A stretch of 64,000 bases of DNA from Sandaracinaceae bacterium (GTDB taxonomy: Bacteria > Myxococcota_A > Polyangia > Polyangiales > Sandaracinaceae). The first letter of the stretch is position 1. Every line of letters begins with the position of its first letter. Positions 17,152 to 24,276 of the stretch are shown here, one piece after another. The stretch lies in contig JACKEC010000019.1 of assembly GCA_020633195.1 (NCBI GenBank), positions 1 through 64,000 on the forward strand. The letters run 5' to 3'. Under the pieces are notes generated by a model. It saw only the letters and a program-made list of their open reading frames with translations, was not told where the DNA came from and made no database searches. The position numbers and the translations under genes were made by a program.

Positions 17152-17885
17152 CAGGCGTCTCCCTCGGCGGCCGCGCCGCTCGGGGCGACCTTCTTGATCT
17201 CGAGGTTCGAGAGGTGGAGCACGAGCTTGTAGCTCTCGCCCTCCGTGCGGCCCTCGAGGAAGCCGCGGAACGGGCTCCCGTTGGTCTGGAAGATCAGCGG
17301 GTCCTTCGCCTTCGCGCCGGCGCCGACGAACATGAGCTTGCCGGACTCCTCGAGCGTCTTGGCCATCTCGTAGAGGAAGTCGAAGGTCAGCCCGTTGACG
17401 TGCCGGAGCTGGAGCTTGCGCACGAACGCGAAGCGCCGGATGGCCTGCTCGATCGGCATCAGGCGACCCGTCCACGGGATGGGCGGCAGGTCCTCGCCGA
17501 CGGTGGCCTCCACGTCGATGAAGTCCTCGCGCGCGGTCTCGACGCCCTCGGGCGAGTAGACGACCTTCAGGATCCGCGCGACGTAGAGGACGTTGCCCTC
17601 CGGCCCGAGGTAGACGCGCGAGGTGTGGGTGAGGCGGCGGCCGACCTGCTCGAGGTCGACCTCGGGGTCGCCGTCGATGAGCGCCTGCGAGAGCGCCTCG
17701 GGCGAGCCGGCCTTCTCGACGAGCGCGGCGTAGGTCGTGTTCTCGGTGCCCTTGACCAGGCGCACGTGGGTGACCGGGCCGCCGCCGGGCTCGACCCAGC
17801 GGTGCGACTCGCGCTTCGAAGGCGACTCGACCTCGATCTGAGCGTCGCGCTTCTTCTGGTCCATGATGGAGATCGAACGAGGCAT
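17151..17885 (-). CDS. Unrecognised protein in ligase operon (middle gene)
   Basis: A 244 aa soluble protein, not recognised. It is rich in charged and beta-prone segments (HVRLVKGTENTTYAALVEKAG, RVYLGPEGNVLYVARILKVVYSPEGVETAREDFIDVEA) with a later helical segment (IEQAIRRFAFVRKLQLRHVNGLTFDFLYEMAKTLEES). No catalytic motif is evident. A strong ribosome site (AAGGAAAG) precedes the first ATG. One-base overlap with the ligase-like gene implies stoichiometric production, so it may be an accessory or substrate-binding subunit. Function is inferred from position only. Confidence 0.75.
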   Translation of the reverse strand: MPRSISIMDQKKRDAQIEVESPSKRESHRWVEPGGGPVTHVRLVKGTENTTYAALVEKAGSPEALSQALIDGDPEVDLEQVGRRLTHTSRVYLGPEGNVLYVARILKVVYSPEGVETAREDFIDVEATVGEDLPPIPWTGRLMPIEQAIRRFAFVRKLQLRHVNGLTFDFLYEMAKTLEESGKLMFVGAGAKAKDPLIFQTNGSPFRGFLEGRTEGESYKLVLHLSNLEIKKVAPSGAAAEGDA

Positions 17886-17924
17886 CTTTCCTTGCTTCCT
17901 GCTCGGTGACGGAGGCCCGCGGCG

Positions 17925-18539
17925 CTACATCATGCCGAAGTCGAAGTCGTCGCCGAGGTCGTCCTCGTCGTCGTCGTCGTCGCCCGGCTCGACGACGGGC
18001 GCCTCGCGCTCGAGGAATTCGAAGCCGCTCGGGCGGCCGACGAGACCGAACACGCCCTCGTCGTTCTTCAGCAGGAAGAGCGCGTCGGCGTCGTAGCCCT
18101 CGCGGTACTGGTAGAGGCACTCGAAGATCGCGCCGCCCTCGAGCGCGGCCCGCAGGCCCTCGCCGAGCGCCTCGCTCTCGAGCTCGTACGCGCTCGCGAT
18201 CACGTGATCGAGCAGGCGCGTCGGCGGGACCTCGGTGAGCGACTGGGCCACCCCGAGGGTCGAGGGCACCTGCGTCAGCTCGTTGCCCTCGTCGTCGACC
18301 GCGCGCAGGTCCTTGCGGTCGATCGTGTCGAAGGCCTCGTCGATGTAGAGGTGCGCGGTCCCCCCCGGCGGCACGAGCGCGGCGCCGTCGGCGGTGAGGA
18401 ACGCCGCGACGCAGCGCTCCCCGTTCTCGTCGAGGATCACCCGCTCCTTGCGGCCGTACAGCTTGCCCCGGTCGACCTTCGCGAACTGGAAGGACGTCTC
18501 TTCGTCGCCGAGGCGGACGACGATCTCGCGTTTGGCCAT
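17925..18539 (-). CDS. Unrecognised protein with acidic tail in ligase operon (first gene)
   Basis: A 204 aa protein, not recognised. The N-terminal 60 residues look like a small beta-barrel (IVVRLGDEETSFQFAKVDRGKLYG, then RVILDENGERCVAAFLTADGA). A helical middle and a very acidic C-terminus (EPGDDDDDEDDLGDDFDFGMM, residues 184-204) follow. Acidic tails like this often mimic nucleic acid or bind basic partners; here that is inference. 39 bp separate it from the next gene. It has its own transcription unit because a strong terminator stands just upstream at 18579-18612. Confidence 0.75.
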   Translation of the reverse strand: MAKREIVVRLGDEETSFQFAKVDRGKLYGRKERVILDENGERCVAAFLTADGAALVPPGGTAHLYIDEAFDTIDRKDLRAVDDEGNELTQVPSTLGVAQSLTEVPPTRLLDHVIASAYELESEALGEGLRAALEGGAIFECLYQYREGYDADALFLLKNDEGVFGLVGRPSGFEFLEREAPVVEPGDDDDDEDDLGDDFDFGMM

Positions 18540-18578
18540 GGCGCCCGAAGGTGTAGCGCGGAACGGGCCTCACACGCG

Positions 18579-18612
18579 AGCGCCCCGCGCCGGTCGAGCC
18601 GGGCGGGGCGCT
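18579..18612 (-). terminator. Strong GC hairpin terminator of the PPC lipoprotein gene
   Basis: AGCGCCCCGCGCCGG (18579-18593) pairs with CCGGGCGGGGCGCT (18599-18612) with a single bulge and a 5 nt loop. It lies 22 bp beyond the stop of the PPC-domain gene and 40 bp before the start of the ligase operon on the same strand, so it separates the two units. There is no T-tract. Confidence 0.6.
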
Positions 18613-18633
18613 GCGAGGAGCCGAGGGGCTCGT

Positions 18634-20046
18634 TCAGGGAGCCGCGGGCGGCGCGAGCACGACGGCGCAGCGCACCCACGTGCCGGTGACCTCGGGGGAC
18701 TGCCCCGTCTTGGTCAGCCGGACGAGGTAGGTCCCCATCGCCGGGACGGCGAGGTTCTCGATGCCGATCGTGGCGGTCGCCGTCTCGTTCTGCATGCGGA
18801 GCGTCATCGCGCCGGTCGAGTCGAGCACCGCCGCGCTGAGGCCCATGACGCCGGAGCCGGCCGTGGCCGAGCCGCAGTAGACGTTGATCTCCTCGGTGGC
18901 CATCGCGTTGAAGCTGAAGTGGTCGGTGTCGCCGTCGCCGAGCTGGGCGAGGATGTAGCCGCGGCGGATCGTCGCGTCGTCCGGGTCGGCCTCGACGGTC
19001 AGCGCCTGGGGCGTGGCCGGGTCGTCGTTCGCGGTCTCCGTCGCCGTGTCCTCGGGCGGGTTGTCCTCGGCGAAGCGGAAGCCCTTGAGGACGTAGAAGC
19101 CGTTGGAGCCGGGGGCGCCGCTGGCCTCGACGAAGAGGTTGTAGTCACCGGCCGGCAGGGGCGGCCAGATGCTCGTGAGGTTGAGGGTGTCGCTCTCCAT
19201 CACGGCGAGGCGCGCGATGGTCTCGCTGCCGTCCGCGTTGGTGATCCACATCCGGCCGATGGCGGTGGTCGAGCCGTAGCCGGCCGCGCCGCTCGGCATC
19301 ATGAGGGCGCGGGCGCTCGCGCGGCCCGGGGCGATGGTGAACGAGTAGACGTCGACGTCGGTCGCGTCCTCGAAGTCACCGATGATGATCCCGAAGTCGG
19401 CGGTGCCCGCGGTGTTGGCGGGGAGGCGCGCGGCCTGCGCGCTCGCGACGTCGTCGCCGCCCTCGCCGTCGACCGTGACGGCCGCCGCGGTGAGGTTCAG
19501 CTCGGCCACCGAGAGCGAGTAGTTGAAGTCGGCCTGGCCCTCGGGCGTCTCGCCCGCGCGCCAGCTCGAGAACTCCTGCACGAGCACGTAGTAGGTGCCG
19601 TCGGACGGGAGGCGCGTGATGAGCTCGCTGTCCGTGTTGAAGCGCGGGACCGAGTCGTCGTTCTCCGCGATCATCGTCATCGAGGAGTCGTAGAGGGTGA
19701 CGACGGTGTCGACCATCATCGGGTCGTCGTCCGGGTTCGCCTCGGTCGACACGATGATCCAGGTGCCGGCGGTGCCCTCGAACGAGTAGTAGTCGAGGTC
19801 CCCGGGGGTGCCGATGCGGGCCATCGTCGGGTCCGCCGCGCCGACCTCGATCGGGTCCGCGTCCGCGAACGTGTCGTTGCCGTCGCCGGTGGGCGGCACC
19901 GCGCTGTCCGTCATCATCATCATGCCGGAGTCGGTGCCGACGCCGCCGTCGGTGTCACCGCCGCCGCCGTCGGTCGGCGCCGGGGTCCCGTCGCAGCCGA
20001 TGGCGAGGACCAAGGAAAGGAAAACTGCACTCTTCACGCTTCGCAT
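18634..20046 (-). CDS. Lipoprotein with tandem PPC-like beta-sandwich domains
   Basis: A 470 aa lipoprotein: signal peptide with lipobox LAIGC (Cys18), Asp/Gly/Thr/Met linker, then at least three repeated units with the bacterial pre-peptidase C-terminal (PPC) pattern of D-x-D-x-[YF]-[ST]-F followed by G-T-[YW] (DLDYYSFEGTAGTW; DVDVYSFTIAPG; DTDHFSFNAMATEE). PPC domains usually accompany secreted proteases; none is fused here, so it may be a binding or scaffold protein. The HtrA gene ends 95 bp upstream and the metacaspase behind it carries similar modules. AGGGG lies before the start codon. Function is unknown. Confidence 0.8.
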   Translation of the reverse strand: MRSVKSAVFLSLVLAIGCDGTPAPTDGGGGDTDGGVGTDSGMMMMTDSAVPPTGDGNDTFADADPIEVGAADPTMARIGTPGDLDYYSFEGTAGTWIIVSTEANPDDDPMMVDTVVTLYDSSMTMIAENDDSVPRFNTDSELITRLPSDGTYYVLVQEFSSWRAGETPEGQADFNYSLSVAELNLTAAAVTVDGEGGDDVASAQAARLPANTAGTADFGIIIGDFEDATDVDVYSFTIAPGRASARALMMPSGAAGYGSTTAIGRMWITNADGSETIARLAVMESDTLNLTSIWPPLPAGDYNLFVEASGAPGSNGFYVLKGFRFAEDNPPEDTATETANDDPATPQALTVEADPDDATIRRGYILAQLGDGDTDHFSFNAMATEEINVYCGSATAGSGVMGLSAAVLDSTGAMTLRMQNETATATIGIENLAVPAMGTYLVRLTKTGQSPEVTGTWVRCAVVLAPPAAP

Positions 20047-20141
20047 GGATCTACCCCTCTATCGCGTGCGCCCACCCACCCCGTGGCGTCGCCGCGCTTG
20101 AAGGCGGGCACCCTAGCACCCGCGCGAGAGCGCTCAAGCGG

Positions 20142-21305
20142 TCAGCGGGCCGCGACGGCCACGAGCTGGATGGGGACCTCGACGCGCTCTCCGCCGCGCA
20201 CGAGCCCGACCTGGACCGTGTCGCCGACCTCGTGTCGGTCGAGCTGGCGGTAGATGTCGTTGGGCTCCGAGACCTCCTGCCCGTCGATCGTGACGACGAT
20301 GTCCCCGAGGCGCAGGCGGCCCACGCGATCCTGCAGCGTGGGCCGGATCCCGGCGGCCTCGGCCGGCGAGCCGGGCTCGACGCCGAGCACCAGCGAGCCG
20401 CCGCGCAGGCCGAGCCGCGCCACGAGCTGCGGGTCGGCGAGCGACAGGCCCAGCCCGGGCCGGATCACCCGGCCGTGCTCGATGAGCTGCGGCACGGCGC
20501 GCGCCACCGTGTCGACGGGGACCGCGAAGCCGATCCCCGCCGACGCCCCCGACGGGCTGTAGATCATCGTGTTGATCCCGACGAGGCGCCCCGCGCTGTC
20601 GAGCAGCGGCCCGCCCGAGTTGCCGGGGTTGATCGCCGCGTCGGTCTGGATGACGCCCTGGATCGGCCGCTGCCCGATGCTCATGATCTCGCGCTCGAGC
20701 CCGCTCACGACGCCCGCCGAGAGCGTGTGGTCGAGGCCGAACGGGTTGCCGATCGCGAACACGCTCTGGCCGACGCGGAGGTCGTGCGACGAGCCGATGG
20801 GCAGCGGCGTGAGGAGCTCCTCGGGCGCGTCGATCCGCAGCACCGCGATGTCCTTCTCGGCGACCGCGCCGGCGAGCTCGGCCGGCCAGGTCGACCCGTC
20901 CGAGAGCGTCACGCGCGCCCCCGAGCCGCCCTCGATGACGTGGAAGTTCGTGACGATGTGGCCCTGGCGATCCCACACGAAGCCGGACCCGCTGCCCTCG
21001 GGGATCTCGAGCACGCGCCGCCGGAACGGGTCGGTCCGCACGGTGACCCGCGTGATGAAGACGACCGAGGGCGCCGCGCCGTCGAACAGCTCGATGGTGC
21101 TCTGCTCGGCCTCGGAGAGGCTCCCGCGCGGCGTCACGAGCTGCGCCGGCGGCGGGGACGAGGGGAAGTCGGGCGGCGCGGGCGGAGGCTGGCCGGCGCC
21201 GTTGGTCGGCCACGCGAGGTGGGCCAGGCTCGCGGTGCCCGCGCCCATCACGAAGAAGGCGACCGCCCACAAGAAGAGCGGCCACGCGCGACGGCGTGTC
21301 GTCAT
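20142..21305 (-). CDS. HtrA/DegP-type membrane-anchored serine protease with PDZ domain
   Basis: A 387 aa protein with an N-terminal anchor helix (about 10-30), a Pro-rich spacer, a trypsin-like domain with the full catalytic triad (His122 in TNFHVIEG, Asp152 in EKDIAVLRI, Ser230 in INPGNSGGPL), and one PDZ domain (about 275-387, with GVEPGSPAEAAGI and GDIVVTIDGQEV). One PDZ and an anchor make it DegS/HtrA-like: periplasmic quality control or regulated proteolysis. ATG at 21305 is preferred over a TTG at 21341. Only 40 bp separate it from the metacaspase-like gene upstream, so the two proteases are probably co-transcribed. Confidence 0.9.
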   Translation of the reverse strand: MTTRRRAWPLFLWAVAFFVMGAGTASLAHLAWPTNGAGQPPPAPPDFPSSPPPAQLVTPRGSLSEAEQSTIELFDGAAPSVVFITRVTVRTDPFRRRVLEIPEGSGSGFVWDRQGHIVTNFHVIEGGSGARVTLSDGSTWPAELAGAVAEKDIAVLRIDAPEELLTPLPIGSSHDLRVGQSVFAIGNPFGLDHTLSAGVVSGLEREIMSIGQRPIQGVIQTDAAINPGNSGGPLLDSAGRLVGINTMIYSPSGASAGIGFAVPVDTVARAVPQLIEHGRVIRPGLGLSLADPQLVARLGLRGGSLVLGVEPGSPAEAAGIRPTLQDRVGRLRLGDIVVTIDGQEVSEPNDIYRQLDRHEVGDTVQVGLVRGGERVEVPIQLVAVAAR

Positions 21306-21345
21306 CGGGAGCAAGGGTGTCCACGCTCGCGCGCGGGTCAACCCT

Positions 21346-22989
21346 TCAGGGCGCGACGCTCATCAGGGGGACGTCGGGCAGCGGCGGGAGCGTGAAGTCC
21401 GGGTTGCGCGGGTAGACCCACAGCACCTGGTCCCAGGTCACCGCGCCGCGCCGGACGACGAGCCGCTGCTCCGGGTCGAGGTCGCCCACGGGGTTCATCA
21501 GGCGGTGGTCGGCGACGAAGCCGTCGTTGAGGTAGTCGGTGAGCTCGCCCGCGTGGAGGACTCCGTCGTGCGGGCGCGCGTCCGCCTCGCCGAGGACCCC
21601 GCGGCGGAGGTGCCACGAGAGGTAGCCGCCCGCGCGGTGCGGCTCCGCGGTGTCGCTCAGGACGTCCTCGTCGCTCGAGAAGACACCCATCCGGCCGGGG
21701 CGGGTGACCCAGTCGCGCGCGAACCCGCCCGAGTGACACGAGTCGAGCGCCAGGATGACGGTGCCCGCGTGGATCTGATCGAGCGCCGCCACGAGCTCGT
21801 CGTCGCGGATCGCCTGGTCGAAGAGGACGATCGTCTCGTCGAGCTGGTCGAGCTCGTCGCCGTTCTCCTCGTCCGGGACCTGCTGGCCGTGGCCGCTGAA
21901 GAACACGAGCACCACGTCGTCCGGGCCGGCGAGCTGCGCCATCTGCTCGATGCCGCCGAGGAACGCCTCGCGCGTCGCGAGCCCGTCGGGGAGCACGAGC
22001 TGATCGCTGGCGTCCTGAAGGTGCGCCGCGCGCATCGCCTCGCCGAGGAGCCGCGCGTCGTCGGCGCAGCCGTAGAGCTGGCCGTGCCCCTGGTAGGCGG
22101 TGATCCCCGCGTAGACGCCGAGCAGGCGCCCGCCGCCGTTGGCCCCCGCGAGGCCCTCGGGTCGCGCGTCGCCCTGCAGCACGATCGGCGGGCGCGCGGT
22201 CGAGCGCACGCGGAACGGGCCGCCGCCCTGGCCGCCGTACGGCGTCACCACGAGCTGGTAGACGCCCGTGGTCGGCAGCGCGGCCACGATGGTGGAGTCG
22301 AGGGAGCGCTCGTCGCCGTTGGGCCCCACGTCGTTCGCGTCGTCGTTGATCCAGGTCTGACCGCCGGGCCCGATCAAGGTCGCGATCGTGTCGAACGCCT
22401 GCGAGGTGACCCGCAGCCGGACGATCGAGCCGGCGTTGCCGCTGAACCGCATCCAGGTCCCGGGCAGGCGCTCCTGCATGCCGTCCCGCCCGAGGACCGC
22501 GGTGGCGTCCTGGCCGAGCTCGAAGGGCACACCCACGCCGGCCGCGTCGCGCGGGGTGATCGAGAGCGAGTACTCGCCGGTCTCCCCGGCGCCGAAGGTG
22601 GTCGTCCAGATCTCGTAGGTCCCCGCGACCGGGGGCAGGAAGTCGACGATCGAGTCGAGCATCCCGGGGAAGCCATCGTCGTTCCGCAGGTGGACGTCGC
22701 CGGGCCCGCGCACCTCCATCAGCGGGTCGATGGCGGTCGAGCTCATCTGGATGCGCACGCGCTGGCTCGGGCTCAGCTCGATCCGCCAGACGTGGTAGTG
22801 CGCGCGGCCGTCGTTGATCGGGTCCGTCGCCGTCAAGGTCCCTTGCTGTGATCCCATCGACGCGGGGCGTCGCTCGACGTCGGCGTCGGCCACGGCGCCG
22901 GTCCCGAGCGGCGTGGTGCCGTTGGGGCTGGATGCGCCGCCGCAGGCGGCCAAGGAGAGGGCGAGGAGGACGGTGGAGGTGGCTCGCAC
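21346..22989 (-). CDS. Metacaspase-like (C14 caspase-fold) lipoprotein with N-terminal PPC-type domains
   Basis: A 547 aa lipoprotein: lipobox LAAC (Cys16), two N-terminal beta-sandwich units resembling PPC domains (about 55-150 and 155-265), then a caspase-fold p20 domain. The catalytic dyad is intact: His367 in VFFSGHGQQVP and Cys418 in LALDSCHSGG, with the acidic ENGDELDQLDETIVLFD segment between, as in metacaspases that prefer Lys/Arg substrates. Being a lipoprotein, it should act outside the cytoplasm. It begins at GTG and is divergent from the TerB-like gene. It is followed by the HtrA gene in the same unit. Protease class is secure; substrate and role (stress, predation, self-processing) are unknown. 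Confidence 0.88.
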   Translation of the reverse strand: MRATSTVLLALSLAACGGASSPNGTTPLGTGAVADADVERRPASMGSQQGTLTATDPINDGRAHYHVWRIELSPSQRVRIQMSSTAIDPLMEVRGPGDVHLRNDDGFPGMLDSIVDFLPPVAGTYEIWTTTFGAGETGEYSLSITPRDAAGVGVPFELGQDATAVLGRDGMQERLPGTWMRFSGNAGSIVRLRVTSQAFDTIATLIGPGGQTWINDDANDVGPNGDERSLDSTIVAALPTTGVYQLVVTPYGGQGGGPFRVRSTARPPIVLQGDARPEGLAGANGGGRLLGVYAGITAYQGHGQLYGCADDARLLGEAMRAAHLQDASDQLVLPDGLATREAFLGGIEQMAQLAGPDDVVLVFFSGHGQQVPDEENGDELDQLDETIVLFDQAIRDDELVAALDQIHAGTVILALDSCHSGGFARDWVTRPGRMGVFSSDEDVLSDTAEPHRAGGYLSWHLRRGVLGEADARPHDGVLHAGELTDYLNDGFVADHRLMNPVGDLDPEQRLVVRRGAVTWDQVLWVYPRNPDFTLPPLPDVPLMSVAP

Positions 22990-23069
22990 AGCGCGAGCGT
23001 AGCAGGCGCCCGGGCCCCTCCGCCCGTCATCGCTTCCCCTACGTGCCCGTGGTCGGGTAGCGTCCTCGG

Positions 23070-24272
23070 ATGCCCGTCTTCTCGTGCTCGCGCGGGTGCC
23101 CGCGCCTGATCTCCGTCTCCGCGATCCCCGGGGGCAGCCCCGTCGCGCTCGCCGATCCGGAGGGCTACGCGGTCAGCTACCTCGACTGCGCGGGGTGCCA
23201 CACGAAGACGTGCGACCGGTGCGCGCGCAAGAACCCGCAGCTCGCGGCGGGGAGCGGCTGCCCCAAGTGCGGCAAGCCCCTCGCGTGGGCGGGCGTGCCG
23301 CTGCCGGGCGGGGCCGCGGCCTCGGCGCCCGCGACGGCCCCGCGCCCGCCCGCGGCCGGTCCGCCTCCGGGCGGGGGGCGCGTGAACCTCGTCGAGACCC
23401 TCATCGGGCTCGGCCGCTCGATCGACGCGGACCTGAGCGCGCGCAACAGCGAGCGCGCGAACGCGACGGCGGTCCTCGCGACGACGCTGATGGGCTCGCT
23501 CGCGGACCAGGCCACGATGGACGACCTCCCGCACCTCTCGCGCTTCGGCGAGCAGTTCTTCCGGTGGGAGATGTTCCGTCACGGCGCGCAGTACTACCGG
23601 GCGCTCTACCAGCGCTGCATGCAGCTCGGGGTCGCGCAGCAGGCGGCGGGCAACTCCGCGATCACGCTCGCCGGCGCGTTCGACTACCTGTCGGGCGGCA
23701 TGGACAGCAAGCCGGACATGGCGCGCTCGGTCGTGCAGATGGTGCAGGCGCACTTCGGCCCGCAGCACCCGCTCACCCAGAAGGTCCAGCAGCGCGCCGC
23801 GTCGCTCGGCGGCGCCGCGCAGATCCAGGGCGCGTTCGGCGCGCCCCAGTGGAACATGACGCCGGCCGCCGCGCCGCCGCCGCCGCAGAAGACCAAGCAG
23901 CAGGCCGACGAGGAGCTCTCGCTCTGGATCACGCTCGCGTTCCTCCGCATCTCGGCGTCGGACGGCTCGATCGACAACCGCGAGTACCTCGTCTTCAAGC
24001 AGACCATCCAGCAGTTCCAGCTCCCGGACCTGTGGGACCGCTACGGGACCGAGGGCCTGATGAAGCTGCTCCGCGAGGGCAAGCTCCAGAGCCTCAGCGC
24101 GGGGCTCGCGGGGATGCCGCTCGACAGCAAGAAGCACCTCGGGGAGATCCTCAAGAAGCTGATGCTGGCCGACGGCAAGATCGAGCACGGCGAGCTGGTC
24201 GCGATCCAGGAGATCACCGGCTGGCTCGGGATGACGCTCGGGGACATCGGGATCCGGCTGGAGCGGGCCTGA
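23070..24272 (+). CDS. Zinc-ribbon protein with C-terminal TerB-like helical domain
   Basis: A 400 aa soluble protein. The N-terminus carries three cysteine pairs (CAGCH, CDRC, CPKCG; residues about 40-72) typical of zinc ribbons. A Pro/Ala/Gly linker and a helical middle follow. The C-terminal ~120 residues match the TerB/DjlA acidic helical pattern, with duplicated metal-binding-like turns (ISASDGSIDNREYLVF; MLADGKIEHGELVAI). TerB domains scaffold membrane or phospho-signalling complexes in tellurite/stress and conflict systems. The next gene starts 4 nt after its stop, so it is the first gene of a three-gene operon with a PP2C-Clp fusion and an FHA-kinase. Function is inferred from that context. 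Confidence 0.75.
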   Translation: MPVFSCSRGCPRLISVSAIPGGSPVALADPEGYAVSYLDCAGCHTKTCDRCARKNPQLAAGSGCPKCGKPLAWAGVPLPGGAAASAPATAPRPPAAGPPPGGGRVNLVETLIGLGRSIDADLSARNSERANATAVLATTLMGSLADQATMDDLPHLSRFGEQFFRWEMFRHGAQYYRALYQRCMQLGVAQQAAGNSAITLAGAFDYLSGGMDSKPDMARSVVQMVQAHFGPQHPLTQKVQQRAASLGGAAQIQGAFGAPQWNMTPAAAPPPPQKTKQQADEELSLWITLAFLRISASDGSIDNREYLVFKQTIQQFQLPDLWDRYGTEGLMKLLREGKLQSLSAGLAGMPLDSKKHLGEILKKLMLADGKIEHGELVAIQEITGWLGMTLGDIGIRLERA

Positions 24273-24276
24273 CGGA

